This document shows, piece by piece, positions 40,254 to 48,631 of a DNA stretch of 64,000 nt. The position numbers and the translations under genes are program-made. The number at the start of each line of letters is the position of its first letter. Position 1 is the stretch's first letter. The DNA is taken from the NCBI RefSeq assembly GCF_002994445.1, contig NZ_MRZJ01000002.1:248001-312000 (forward strand), in the 5' to 3' direction. Under the pieces are notes generated by a model. That model saw only the letters and a list, made by a program, of their open reading frames with translations. It had not been told where the DNA came from and did not search any database. The stretch is from Staphylococcus simulans (GTDB lineage: Bacteria > Bacillota > Bacilli > Staphylococcales > Staphylococcaceae).

Positions 40254-41057
40254 GTGCGTATATTAGTAAATATTACTTATCAAGGAAGCAACTTTTATGG
40301 CTTTCAGATACAGCAGCACGAAAGAACCGTGCAGCAGCAATTCGAAAAGATTTTAAAACGCATGCATAAACGTCATGTACGTATTCATCCTTCAAGCAGA
40401 ACGGATCGAGGTGTGCATGCGCTAGAACAATATTTCCATTTTGATACAGAACTTGATATTGCGCCGAAGCAATGGCAATATGCGATGAACAGCGCTTTGC
40501 CTGACGACATCTATGTTAAAGAGGTATCTATTGTCGATGATGACTTTCATTGCCGCTACGACTGCGTAGGGAAGCGTTATCGCTATAAAGTGTATCAAGC
40601 AGCACACCGTGATGTATTTATGAGCGGTTTGAAGACGTTCAATAATTATGAATTAGATTTAGATAAAATGAACGAAGCAGCACAACAGTTTATAGGTACG
40701 CATGATTTTACCGGCTTTTGTTCTCAAAAGACAGAAGTTGAAAGCAAAGAACGTACCCTGTATCAAAGTGAAATTATTCAAACAGAAAACGGCTTCGACT
40801 ATATTGTGACTGGCTCAGGTTTCTTATATAATATGGTACGTGTGTTAGTCGCATTTTTAATCGAAGTCGGTAAAGGCAAACGTGCACCAGAGGATGTATT
40901 GCCTCTGTTAGAAGCGAAAGATCGCAACCAAGTTCCGTTTACTGCACCGGCAGAAGGGCTTTATTTGGAGAAGATCTATTTATCGCCGGAAGCACTGACA
41001 CAAGACTTCGGAACAGATATCAAAATTCATTGCAAAAAATCACTTGAAAATGATTGA
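40254..41057 (+). CDS. truA: tRNA pseudouridine(38-40) synthase TruA
   Basis: TruA isomerises uridines 38-40 in the anticodon arm of many tRNAs. The 267-residue enzyme shows the catalytic region [11 protein letters not shown] (aspartate about residue 51) and the conserved RYKVY and [10 protein letters not shown] blocks. The start is a GTG four bases after ecfT, with AGGAGTG as ribosome site, so it belongs to the ECF operon. This arrangement before rplM is common in Firmicutes. Confidence 0.96.
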   Translation: MRILVNITYQGSNFYGFQIQQHERTVQQQFEKILKRMHKRHVRIHPSSRTDRGVHALEQYFHFDTELDIAPKQWQYAMNSALPDDIYVKEVSIVDDDFHCRYDCVGKRYRYKVYQAAHRDVFMSGLKTFNNYELDLDKMNEAAQQFIGTHDFTGFCSQKTEVESKERTLYQSEIIQTENGFDYIVTGSGFLYNMVRVLVAFLIEVGKGKRAPEDVLPLLEAKDRNQVPFTAPAEGLYLEKIYLSPEALTQDFGTDIKIHCKKSLEND

Positions 41058-41063
41058 TTCGTA

Positions 41064-41092
41064 TTGACAAATACATCAATAAATTATACGAT
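41064..41092 (+). promoter_or_regulatory. Predicted promoter of the rplM-rpsI operon
   Basis: A perfect -35 TTGACA (41064-41069), a 17-bp spacer and -10 TACGAT (41087-41092) lie about 175 nt before rplM. Confidence 0.7.
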
Positions 41093-41098
41093 TATAAA

Positions 41099-41268
41099 CG
41101 GTATTGTTTTATATCACCCCACGATAAGCCCCGGAAACTTATTGTGTTACTAGATATAGAAGCAAAGTCGAACGAACTCAACAAATGAACTTATCTGAGC
41201 TTTGAATCGTAACATTGTTTTTTAAAAAAGCAACTCAACACGCAGTTATTATTAGGAGGACAATTATT
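41099..41268 (+). promoter_or_regulatory. Structured leader of rplM-rpsI (candidate L13 leader)
   Basis: The transcript would begin with about 170 untranslated nucleotides. A 9-bp hairpin pairs 41120-41128 with 41138-41146, and a longer-range CAAAG...CTTTG pairing follows. Firmicutes carry an autoregulatory L13 leader at this position; I cannot confirm a match to the family model by eye. Confidence 0.45.
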
Positions 41269-41706
41269 ATGCGTCAAACATTTATGGCTAATGAATCAAA
41301 CATTGAGCGCAAATGGTATGTTATTGATGCGGCTGGCCAAACTTTAGGTCGTTTATCATCAGAAGTAGCATCTATTTTACGCGGAAAACATAAAGTAACT
41401 TTCACACCACACGTAGACAGCGGTGACTATGTAATCATCATCAACGCTGGACAAATCGAAATGACAGGTAACAAAGAATCTGACAAAGTTTATTACCGTC
41501 ACTCAAACTACCCAGGTGGTATTAAATCAATCACAGCTGGTGAATTAAAAGAGAAAAACCCAGCACGTTTACTTGAAATTTCAATTAAAGGTATGTTACC
41601 AAGCAACCGATTAGGCGAAAAACAAGGTAAAAAATTATTTGTATATGGTGGCGCTGAACATCCACACGCTGCACAACAACCAGAAAACTACGAGTTACGT
41701 GGTTAA
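41269..41706 (+). CDS. rplM: Ribosomal protein uL13
   Basis: This early-assembly large-subunit protein has 145 residues from the start at 41269 ([20 protein letters not shown]), the staphylococcal form. The ribosome site AGGAGG precedes it; an upstream in-frame ATG at 41215 has none. The conserved [13 protein letters not shown] and [18 protein letters not shown] are present. It is co-transcribed with rpsI, 19 nt downstream. Confidence 0.97.
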   Translation: MRQTFMANESNIERKWYVIDAAGQTLGRLSSEVASILRGKHKVTFTPHVDSGDYVIIINAGQIEMTGNKESDKVYYRHSNYPGGIKSITAGELKEKNPARLLEISIKGMLPSNRLGEKQGKKLFVYGGAEHPHAAQQPENYELRG

Positions 41707-41725
41707 TTAGAAGGAGGAAATTACA

Positions 41726-42118
41726 TTGGCACAAGTTGAATATAGAGGCACAGGCCGTCGTAAACACTCAGTAGCACGTGTACGTTTAGTACCAGGCGAA
41801 GGTAACATCACTGTAAATGGTGAAGACGTACGTGAATATTTACCATTTGAATCATTAATCTTAGACTTAAACCAACCATTCGACGTTACAGAAACTCAAG
41901 GTAACTATGATGTTTTAGTTAACGTACACGGTGGCGGTTTCACAGGTCAAGCACAAGCTATCCGTCATGGTATCGCTCGTGCATTATTAGAAGCTGATCC
42001 TGAATACAGAAGTTCTTTAAAACGCGCTGGATTACTTACTCGTGACCCACGTATGAAAGAACGTAAAAAACCAGGTCTTAAAAAAGCACGTCGTTCACCA
42101 CAATTCTCAAAACGTTAA
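41726..42118 (+). CDS. rpsI: Ribosomal protein uS9
   Basis: This small-subunit head protein's C-terminal tail reaches the P-site tRNA; the essential tail ends SPQFSKR with the usual final basic residues. It has 130 residues and starts at a TTG after GAAGGAGG. The [21 protein letters not shown] block is typical. A strong terminator follows. Confidence 0.97.
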   Translation: MAQVEYRGTGRRKHSVARVRLVPGEGNITVNGEDVREYLPFESLILDLNQPFDVTETQGNYDVLVNVHGGGFTGQAQAIRHGIARALLEADPEYRSSLKRAGLLTRDPRMKERKKPGLKKARRSPQFSKR

Positions 42119-42145
42119 TTGTCGGAATATACGATGTTTCTATAC

Positions 42146-42180
42146 AACACTTCCCAGATTTGTCGGGAAGTGTTTTTTTT
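42146..42180 (+). terminator. Terminator after rpsI
   Basis: ACACTTCCC (42147-42155) pairs with GGGAAGTGT (42165-42173), followed by a T-run. Confidence 0.9.
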
Positions 42181-42239
42181 ATGAGAAAAAGTTATAATTA
42201 AGAAAATAGAGTTAGCAATACTTGAAAGAAGGGAACATC

Positions 42240-42473
42240 ATGAAGAAAATCATCAGAAATATTGCGAGATGCAAAATGTGTGGAGACATTATTGAATCAA
42301 AACATAGACATGATTTTGTTGGTTGTAAATGCGGTTGTATCTATTTAGATGGCGGAACAGATTATCAAAGATTTTTGTGGCATACCCAAGAAGGAAAAGG
42401 GAAAGAAAGTTCGAACTACATTGATTTGAGCCTAACTGTTTATGAAGAAGAGGATGAAAATAAAACAGAATGA
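42240..42473 (+). CDS. Small zinc-ribbon-like protein, unknown function
   Basis: This 77-residue protein has two cysteine pairs near the N-terminus (CKMCGD at 12-17 and CKCGC at about 28-32), suggesting one zinc site. The rest is acidic and ends DENKTE. The start at 42240 follows GAAGGGA. The pattern resembles small DUF proteins found in Firmicutes genomes, but I cannot name a role. Its stop overlaps the start of the broken phosphatase gene by an ATGA. Confidence 0.65.
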   Translation: MKKIIRNIARCKMCGDIIESKHRHDFVGCKCGCIYLDGGTDYQRFLWHTQEGKGKESSNYIDLSLTVYEEEDENKTE

Positions 42474-42825
42474 GAATATACTTTGTCAGACATTCATTAA
42501 GAGATAATAGTGTGAAAGAAAAATAGGACGCTGGGTAGAAAATTTTAATGAATTTGCGGAAAGTCAGTGGCAAGATTTTGACTATAAGTTGGAGAATGGT
42601 GAGTCATTAAATGAAGTTCAAGATCGTATTATGAAAACCTATCATCAAATTATAGAGAACAATGAAGCAGAAACATTATTAATTTGTGGTCATGGTACCG
42701 CATTGTCACTTTTATTTAATCACTTAACAAATGGTCGTTTTGGTTATAAAGACTTTCTACAAATGAAAATGCCATCTATCTATTTATTTGAAACAAAGTC
42801 ACAAGCATTAACACGGATCCAGTGA
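42470..42825 (+). pseudogene. Decayed histidine phosphatase (phosphoglycerate mutase-like)
   Basis: The N-terminal catalytic motif survives as MRIYFVRHSLRDNS, but this frame stops after 18 codons. A second frame (about 42535-42825) continues with RWVENFNEFAE, then ESLNEVQDR and the C-terminal catalytic LICGHGTALSLLFNHL. The two parts are in different frames, and only about 118 codons of DNA remain where family members have about 180-200. Both an internal deletion and a frameshift must have occurred. A downstream TTG-started fragment could still be made but would lack the catalytic RH. Confidence 0.8.
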
Positions 42826-42921
42826 TATTTCGTATTAAAATCAGTGAATACGCTAATATCATCTTATGACGAATGTGTTTATACTTGAAGAGAGGAAATT
42901 TAAGAATTGCAGGTGTTTGTG

Positions 42922-44139
42922 ATGTTTAATATTAGTTCAGTATCAAATGAGGTTAAAGAAGAAGTTAAAGCACTCATTGATCAACATATACATCAAGAAG
43001 ATATTAATGGCATGTTAATAGAGCTCTCTCAAACTGTCTCAAGCAGTAAAATTACAGAAGCACTTAGACAGCTTTACTTTATAGAAAAATTTACGTCTAT
43101 GTATGGAATAGAACGATTTGTTTTAACATATGAAAAAGTGACAAATCAATCACTGACAGAAATCACACTTTCACACGATAGCATTCATCCATTGAATATC
43201 TTTTTACAAGAAATTCGCGCACTTCAGTCATTGATTCAAGAAACAGGCAAGTTAATGTACAAAGTTGAAAGCAATGATACAGAAGCGGTGACATCATTTA
43301 AAGAGAACGTACAAGCACTTTCAGGCGTGATTCCGCATTTTAACCGTAAAGAAAAGATTATCTTTCCTGTTATTGAGCGAAGAGGCCAGTATATTATGCC
43401 TCGTAAAATGTGGGCAGATGATGACGCTATTCGTTTTGCGTTAAACAAATTGCAAAAACGTGCAGTTAAACTTGAAGAAGTAGAATGGCGACATATAGAA
43501 AGTGCCTATATTGAATTAGAAAGCAGTTTAATGGACATGTTGCGCCAAGAAGAGATCCTATTCATCCCCTTAATGCAAGAAGATATCAGTGCAGTTGAGT
43601 GGCAGCAAATTGCACAAGAAAGCAGCGCTTTTGGGTATGCGATAGAAGTTACTGAGACATGGCAAGATTCTGATATAGAATTAACACCTATTGATGCACA
43701 ATTTGATGCAAAACAAGGACAACAGAATTTACGCTTTGGCGGAGGGTTCTTAACGACAAAAGAAGCAGATCTTATTTTAAATAACTTGCCAGTTGAGATT
43801 ACATTCGTTGATAAAAATGGTACTTTTAAATACTTTAATGATTTAGTCGAAGCGTCAGAAATGATGTTTATTCGTACACCAATCTCGATTGGAAGAAATG
43901 TGGCAAACTGTCACCCGCCTAAAAGTTTAAGTAAAGTTATGCAGATTATCCGTGATTTAAAAACGAAACAGAAAGCTTCAGAATCTATGTGGTTTAAAAA
44001 AGGTGACAAGTTTATTCATGTCACATATAAAGCTTTGTTTGATGAGAACGATGAATATATGGGAATACTAGAATATGTACAAGATATACAACCATTCTTT
44101 GAATTGCCGCAGAAATTCAAAAGAAATGCGGAAAAATAA
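42922..44139 (+). CDS. DUF438/hemerythrin-like protein with C-terminal PAS domain
   Basis: This cytosolic protein of about 405 residues has an N-terminal helical DUF438-like region (about 1-70), a hemerythrin-like HHE section (about 85-240; HPLNIFLQEI and HFNRKEKIIFP) and a C-terminal PAS domain (about 280-395) with LPVEITFVDKNG, VANCHPPKS and YMGILEYVQDI. Related proteins usually have HPVHTF-type motifs, so at least one iron-ligand histidine seems replaced here. The start is uncertain: ATG at 42922 with AGGTG upstream, or TTG at 42907 with GAGAGGA. A role in sensing oxygen, NO or redox state is inference from the domains. Confidence 0.8.
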   Translation: MFNISSVSNEVKEEVKALIDQHIHQEDINGMLIELSQTVSSSKITEALRQLYFIEKFTSMYGIERFVLTYEKVTNQSLTEITLSHDSIHPLNIFLQEIRALQSLIQETGKLMYKVESNDTEAVTSFKENVQALSGVIPHFNRKEKIIFPVIERRGQYIMPRKMWADDDAIRFALNKLQKRAVKLEEVEWRHIESAYIELESSLMDMLRQEEILFIPLMQEDISAVEWQQIAQESSAFGYAIEVTETWQDSDIELTPIDAQFDAKQGQQNLRFGGGFLTTKEADLILNNLPVEITFVDKNGTFKYFNDLVEASEMMFIRTPISIGRNVANCHPPKSLSKVMQIIRDLKTKQKASESMWFKKGDKFIHVTYKALFDENDEYMGILEYVQDIQPFFELPQKFKRNAEK

Positions 44140-44151
44140 TTTATGTGAAAT

Positions 44152-44188
44152 AGAAAATCCTCGAGTCAATCTGATTCGAGGATTTTCT
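44152..44188. terminator. Bidirectional terminator between the PAS and CPBP genes
   Basis: A 13-bp perfect stem (44152-44164 with 44176-44188) has AGAAAA/TTTTCT ends and serves the convergent neighbours. Confidence 0.85.
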
Positions 44189-44190
44189 TA

Positions 44191-45021
44191 TTATTTAAAC
44201 CAATAAGTGATGAGATACAAAGGGAAATTCATACAAACGTGAATGAGTATCAATAAATAGATATTTCGATACTTTGCCCAGAAGAAACCAAGGAATATTC
44301 CTGCAAGTGCATGTGTAACTAGCGCTTGGGCTGATAATTCTAGCAGATTGCCTTGTCCTTGTATGCCAGCATGCCATAATGACCAAAGAATTGTACTGAT
44401 ACAAACAGAAGCAAGGACACCTAAATGTTCTAAACGAGTTTGAAGCCATACTCGATAAAAGACTTCTTCCAACACAGCGTTCATTAATATCGAAATCACT
44501 GTAAAGATAAGTACAAATAGATATGGCTCATCATAAGAGATATGAGATAAGTTATTCAAAGGACTAAAATACAATACTAACCAAATGACAAAGATAATAG
44601 GTGCTAACGACCAATTAATGAAGGGCTGAGTTATAGAAAGTATAGAGCGTTTTTCACGCTTGATTACCCATAAAGGAATTATTAACAACAACACCAGCTT
44701 ATAAATATAAAACAACTCAAAATAAGGTTGAGGTGTAAGGAAAACCAAAACGATATAGACTATGCTTGATATAAGTAAAATACGTGTTGATTTTAAAGGT
44801 TTCTGAATGAGCGGCTGAAATTTAAAGTGCCAAGGCAATATAAATAAAGCAGCAAGCGGAATTAAATAGATCAGCCAAATGTTGATAAAATGGGTTTTAT
44901 CTTGAGCATCTGCACTTGTTTGAATCAGACCGTGTTGTGCAGTCTGTACGTATAAAGCTGAAATCAAAACTAATAATAATGTAATAGCAGGGATAAGCAA
45001 ACGTAATCTGTTTTTCTGCAT
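44191..45021 (-). CDS. CPBP family intramembrane metalloprotease
   Basis: This 276-residue membrane protein of the CPBP/Abi family includes CAAX-prenyl-protease-like enzymes and proteins for bacteriocin self-immunity or surface-protein handling. About eight hydrophobic segments are visible. The catalytic motifs are present: EEVFYR (185-190), WHAGI with H217, and a late HVCMNF. No bacteriocin genes are nearby, so a housekeeping membrane-protease role is more likely than immunity, but this is not proven. Confidence 0.87.
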   Translation of the reverse strand: MQKNRLRLLIPAITLLLVLISALYVQTAQHGLIQTSADAQDKTHFINIWLIYLIPLAALFILPWHFKFQPLIQKPLKSTRILLISSIVYIVLVFLTPQPYFELFYIYKLVLLLIIPLWVIKREKRSILSITQPFINWSLAPIIFVIWLVLYFSPLNNLSHISYDEPYLFVLIFTVISILMNAVLEEVFYRVWLQTRLEHLGVLASVCISTILWSLWHAGIQGQGNLLELSAQALVTHALAGIFLGFFWAKYRNIYLLILIHVCMNFPLYLITYWFK

Positions 45022-45099
45022 GGCGTATCTCCTTAGTATTGAATTATAAAAGTATTTAACTAATAATACCCTACTTTATTCAACTTTGTCTTTTTAAAT

Positions 45100-45133
45100 G
45101 AAAAATCCTCAAACCAATTTGATTTGAGGATTA
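45100..45133 (-). terminator. Terminator of the PTS EIIA gene
   Basis: AATCCTCAAA (45104-45113) pairs with TTTGAGGATT (45123-45132). On the minus strand, five T follow. Confidence 0.8.
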
Positions 45134-45169
45134 AAGCCATATATTCATGCCATAAGCAGAACTTTGGTA

Positions 45170-45643
45170 TTAAAATTTTGCTTGAAGATACTCATAAATC
45201 GCATCTGCATCTGTAAGTTTAAAGAATTTTTCCATCTCTTTTTTATCTTCTTTTTGGAAGAAAAGAATAAGATCAGATAATAAGTGCACTTGACTTGATT
45301 TGTTTGCGTTTAAAATCAAGAATACGAAATCAACTGGTAAATCTTTATGAGGTGAACTCATATTTTGGAAAACTACAGGATTTGTTAATTTAACAGGTAC
45401 AATTTTAGTTGTGTTCACAAATTCTGGTTCTGTATGCGGTACAGCGATATTAGGGAATGTTTCACTGATATTAGATAGAATGAGACCTGTTGGATAATTT
45501 TTCTCACGCTCTAAAACATGTTCTAAATAATTGTCTTTAACATAACCTGCTTTTAATAAAGCCTCTGTTACTTCTGCAAGTACCGCTTCTTTACTATCCG
45601 CACTCGACACGAATACACTATCTTTTGAAAATAAATAACTCAT
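45170..45643 (-). CDS. PTS EIIA component, fructose/galactitol type
   Basis: This cytosolic phosphocarrier has 157 residues and would take phosphate from HPr on H70 (NIAVPHTEPEF), the site of the EIIA-2 (mannitol/fructose/galactitol) superfamily. The fold matches GatA-like proteins. No EIIB, EIIC or sugar enzyme gene lies nearby, so it is an orphan. It may serve a PTS encoded elsewhere, or act in regulation like PtsN. It has its own terminator. Confidence 0.9.
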   Translation of the reverse strand: MSYLFSKDSVFVSSADSKEAVLAEVTEALLKAGYVKDNYLEHVLEREKNYPTGLILSNISETFPNIAVPHTEPEFVNTTKIVPVKLTNPVVFQNMSSPHKDLPVDFVFLILNANKSSQVHLLSDLILFFQKEDKKEMEKFFKLTDADAIYEYLQAKF

Positions 45644-45779
45644 AAGCTGCTCCTTCTCTGCTGCATAGATTTTTCGTTTTCTCTTTTCATTTAAAGTATA
45701 GAAAAGTAATTAGATGTCTGTCAATCTATTATGTGTGAAATATAACAGGTGAGCAGCAAGCCATTTAACATAAAAGACA

Positions 45780-45812
45780 AAAATAAAACTCTGCTGCTGA
45801 GCAACAGAGTCT
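45780..45812 (-). terminator. Terminator of the DinB/YfiT gene
   Basis: ACTCTG (45789-45794) pairs with CAGAGT (45805-45810), extended by an inner TGC/GCA. A T-rich stretch follows on the minus strand. Confidence 0.75.
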
Positions 45813-45818
45813 TATTGA

Positions 45819-46337
45819 TTATCTATGCGCTTCCAACGCTAATTTGATATGTTCTAAATGATGATTACCATGCCATGCCATTTTCGCGACAATATCTGCT
45901 AATCTGCCTTCTCCTTCTTCAGGGTGAGAGAAGGTACGCTCAAATGCTGCTTCAGGTAATTTGCGAAGCAGGATTGCCCAACGTTTGTGCATGCCGTCAA
46001 TTAATTCAAGCGAATATTCTAAAGGTGCTTTGTTATCTAAAGTATTGACCCAATCATCTTGAGAGAATGTTGAGACGTGGGGATGATCTTCAGTTAATAC
46101 TAACTTAGTTCGGATGAAACCATGCATATGGCTGTCCGCTATATGATGGATTAATGTTTCTACATCCCAACTGCCTTCACGGTATGTCGCATGGCGTTCA
46201 GGTTCAGAAGCGTTAGATGTCAGTGTCGTAAGTTTATCTGGAAGTGTTTCAATCGCTTCAATCCAAGTATTTAAATCTTCTTTACTATAACTGTCAGGTT
46301 TTTGAAACTTTCCAATCGGAAATTGATTTTGTAACAT
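45819..46337 (-). CDS. DinB/YfiT family metal-dependent protein (bacillithiol transferase-like)
   Basis: This 172-residue four-helix protein is similar along most of its length to B. subtilis YfiT. Metal ligands are HH at 64-65 with H70 (HHIADSHMH) and the C-terminal WHGNHHLEH. Family members are nickel or zinc enzymes; several in bacillithiol-producing bacteria conjugate bacillithiol to electrophiles or drugs. Staphylococci make bacillithiol, so a detoxifying transferase is the likeliest role. I chose the start at 46337 (AAAGGCAGAG upstream) over an in-frame ATG 21 nt earlier. Confidence 0.87.
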   Translation of the reverse strand: MLQNQFPIGKFQKPDSYSKEDLNTWIEAIETLPDKLTTLTSNASEPERHATYREGSWDVETLIHHIADSHMHGFIRTKLVLTEDHPHVSTFSQDDWVNTLDNKAPLEYSLELIDGMHKRWAILLRKLPEAAFERTFSHPEEGEGRLADIVAKMAWHGNHHLEHIKLALEAHR

Positions 46338-46449
46338 GGATACTCTGCCTTTCATCATATATTTAATTAAGTGTCAGTATATCACAGACGAAATTAAATA
46401 GATAATTTATGGGGTTACGACCATGTCATTTTACAAAATTTTAAAAAAG

Positions 46450-46665
46450 TTAAGCCGTTTTCAATACTTGATAGCCTAGTTGTTCAATTTTATGACTGAT
46501 TTCCTCTGTACTAAGTTTCGATTCATCAAAGCCGACTTTAACTTTACTGCTGTTAAAGAGCACTTTAGCATTTTCAACGCCGTCAGTTTGGTTTAAGGCA
46601 CCTTCAATTTTCTTAATGCACGTAGGGCATGTCAGTGTTTCTAATTGTAGTTTGATTTGTTTCAT
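46450..46665 (-). CDS. Heavy-metal-associated (HMA) domain protein, CopZ-like
   Basis: This single HMA domain of 71 residues has the metal-binding motif TCPTC (cysteines 13 and 16), a ferredoxin-like fold and a C-terminal LGYQVLKTA. Such proteins hand Cu(I) or other soft metals to P1B-type ATPases. It lies at the end of the ATPase operon and its start sits 53 bp inside the ATPase gene, so translation is coupled. The ATPase here has no N-terminal HMA domain of its own, so this may supply it in trans. Confidence 0.9.
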   Translation of the reverse strand: MKQIKLQLETLTCPTCIKKIEGALNQTDGVENAKVLFNSSKVKVGFDESKLSTEEISHKIEQLGYQVLKTA

Positions 46666-48541
46666 TAATATCTTCTCCTTTAATTTTAAATCGAATTAAG
46701 CGCATCGCATTTAAGATAACGATGAGCACGCTTGCTTCATGAATAAACATTCCAATGGCTAAATTCACACCGCCGAGCAGTACACCAATGAGTAAACTAA
46801 ATACTGTAATCATGGCGATTGCTATATTTTGCTTGATATTTCTGCTGGTTGCTTGTGCTAATAAGAAGGCATGTGCATACTGTTTTAAACGATCGGCCAT
46901 TAAGACTATATCTGCTGTTTCCATTGAGACATCTGTACCGCCGTCTCCCATCGCAATACCGATATCCGCTGTCGCAATGGCAGGGGCATCATTAATACCA
47001 TCTCCAGCCATCGCTGTGTGATAACCTTCTTGTTTTAGTTTCTCAATATAAGCCGTCTTATCTTCAGGCAGCAATTCAGCTTTGATGACATCAATATTTA
47101 ATGCTTCGCCGATTGCCTTGGCTGTCTGCGGATTATCTCCGGTCAACATAACGGTTTGTTTAACACCGTGTGCCTTCATTAATTCAATCGCAGCTTTTGC
47201 GTCTTCTCGTATTTCATCTTTGATAGATAGGATATAAGCTAATTGCTGGTTGACTGCGACATAGACTAAAGTATGTGCAGTTTGTTCTTCGGCTTTTGCG
47301 TGCTGCATTGCTTGTGGACTTATCTGTACATGTTCAGCTTCCATTAATGCACGGTTGCCCGCACTGATGTGATAGCCGTCAATAGTACCTTGCAAGCCTT
47401 TGCCTTTATGGTGATCAGTCGTTTGCACATTATAATCATTCAGGTTGTAATGCTTGCTTGCATAGTCGACAATCGCTTTGCCGAGATGGTGTTCTGATGT
47501 TTGTTCTAAACTGCCGAGCATCCCTAAAAGTTCAGGAGGTGCTGTGTTAAAGCTTTCAATGTGAACGACTTCAGGTGTACCTTTGGTTAATGTGCCGGTT
47601 TTATCAAAGACCATGACATCGATTTTTGAGAGTGTTTCCATAATATCGCTGCCTTTGATCAAAGCACCATGTTTCGCACCATTACCAATTCCTGCAACAC
47701 TTGACACTGGCGCACCGATAATTAATGCACCTGGACAAGCAATCACTAAGAAAGTAATCGCAAGGTGCAGATTCCATGTGATGAGTCCGACAAGTACAGC
47801 TAAGATGATAACACCAGGTGTATACCATTTAGCGAAGCGGTCTAAGAAACGTTCAGTATCAGATTTGGTTTCTTGTGCTTCTTCAATTAAATCTATAATT
47901 TTCGCAAAGGCTGTATCTTCTCCGACTTTATCCGCAATCATTTCAACGTATCCTGAATCTAAAATCGTACTGCTGAAAAGTGTGTCGTTCTGTGTTTTAG
48001 TTTTGGGTACAGATTCTCCTGTTATTGAGGCTTCATTCAATGTGCCTTCTCCTTTGACAATATGTCCATCGACAGGGACACGGCTGCCGGGAGTTAAAAC
48101 AAGTCGGTCGCCTTTAACGACTTCATCAACACTGATTACAGAACGTGTTTTGTCTTCATTAAGTAATACTGCTTCTGTCGGTGCGAGCTCTGTCAATGAT
48201 TGGATAGAGCGGCGTGTACGTTCTAATGTTTTCTTTTCAAGGTAGGTTCCAAATAAAAATAAGAACGTCACGACGGCAGATTCAATATACTCTCCGATAA
48301 ACAGCGCCCCAATCACCGCTATACTGATTAACAACTCGATACTAAACATTTTAAATCTTAAAGCTTGTATGGCTTTTAAACCGATGACCAACATTGCAAG
48401 AACAGTGGCTATGATTAATAAAGCATTGCTGTAGAGGTGCAGGTCTTTTGGCACAAAACGTAAAATAATACCGATAACCAATCCTATGAATGACAGCAAT
48501 GTCAGTTTCTGTTCATTACGGTAAATCCATTTAGTAAACAT
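46613..48541 (-). CDS. P1B-type heavy-metal-transporting ATPase with atypical CPG motif
   Basis: This metal-pumping membrane ATPase has 642 residues. Standard elements are TGES (174-177), the phosphorylation site DKTGT with D313, TGDN (467-470) and GDGINDAP (513-520). Three features are unusual. The helix-6 metal motif is CPG (269-271) rather than CPC. The nucleotide-domain SEHP motif reads SEHH (349-352). The last helix carries HEASVLIVILNAMRL (601-615), closer to Co/Fe-type pumps than to the Cu-type. There is no N-terminal HMA domain. The ribosome site is GAGGAGG. It follows a Crp/Fnr gene and an FNR-like box. The metal is not clear; zinc, cadmium, cobalt, iron and copper all remain possible. 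Confidence 0.93.
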   Translation of the reverse strand: MFTKWIYRNEQKLTLLSFIGLVIGIILRFVPKDLHLYSNALLIIATVLAMLVIGLKAIQALRFKMFSIELLISIAVIGALFIGEYIESAVVTFLFLFGTYLEKKTLERTRRSIQSLTELAPTEAVLLNEDKTRSVISVDEVVKGDRLVLTPGSRVPVDGHIVKGEGTLNEASITGESVPKTKTQNDTLFSSTILDSGYVEMIADKVGEDTAFAKIIDLIEEAQETKSDTERFLDRFAKWYTPGVIILAVLVGLITWNLHLAITFLVIACPGALIIGAPVSSVAGIGNGAKHGALIKGSDIMETLSKIDVMVFDKTGTLTKGTPEVVHIESFNTAPPELLGMLGSLEQTSEHHLGKAIVDYASKHYNLNDYNVQTTDHHKGKGLQGTIDGYHISAGNRALMEAEHVQISPQAMQHAKAEEQTAHTLVYVAVNQQLAYILSIKDEIREDAKAAIELMKAHGVKQTVMLTGDNPQTAKAIGEALNIDVIKAELLPEDKTAYIEKLKQEGYHTAMAGDGINDAPAIATADIGIAMGDGGTDVSMETADIVLMADRLKQYAHAFLLAQATSRNIKQNIAIAMITVFSLLIGVLLGGVNLAIGMFIHEASVLIVILNAMRLIRFKIKGEDINETNQTTIRNTDMPYVH

Positions 48542-48582
48542 AAAAATCCTCCTCTCGTTTTTATTTGATGTGTGCTGCTTTC

Positions 48583-48631
48583 ATCTTTAATGATACGAGA
48601 GAAGGGGAGAAATAAAATTGACCTAGATCAA
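48583..48631 (-). promoter_or_regulatory. Predicted Crp/Fnr-dependent promoter of the metal ATPase operon
   Basis: On the plus strand 48618-48631 reads TTGACCTAGATCAA, one base from the FNR consensus TTGAT-N4-ATCAA. A minus-strand -10 TATCAT lies at 48595-48590. This puts the box centre about 41.5 bp upstream of the predicted transcription start, the classical class II activator position. The box overlaps the stop codon of the Crp/Fnr gene. Confidence 0.6.

Noticed and set aside
46755-48245. Frames antisense to the metal ATPase
   Set aside because: Shadow frames of a clear sense gene, without start signals or family features.
48552-48601. CTCTCGT/ACGAGAG inverted repeat in the metal ATPase leader
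   Set aside because: The distal arm lies upstream of the predicted transcription start, so it would not be in the RNA; kept only as an unverified DNA repeat.
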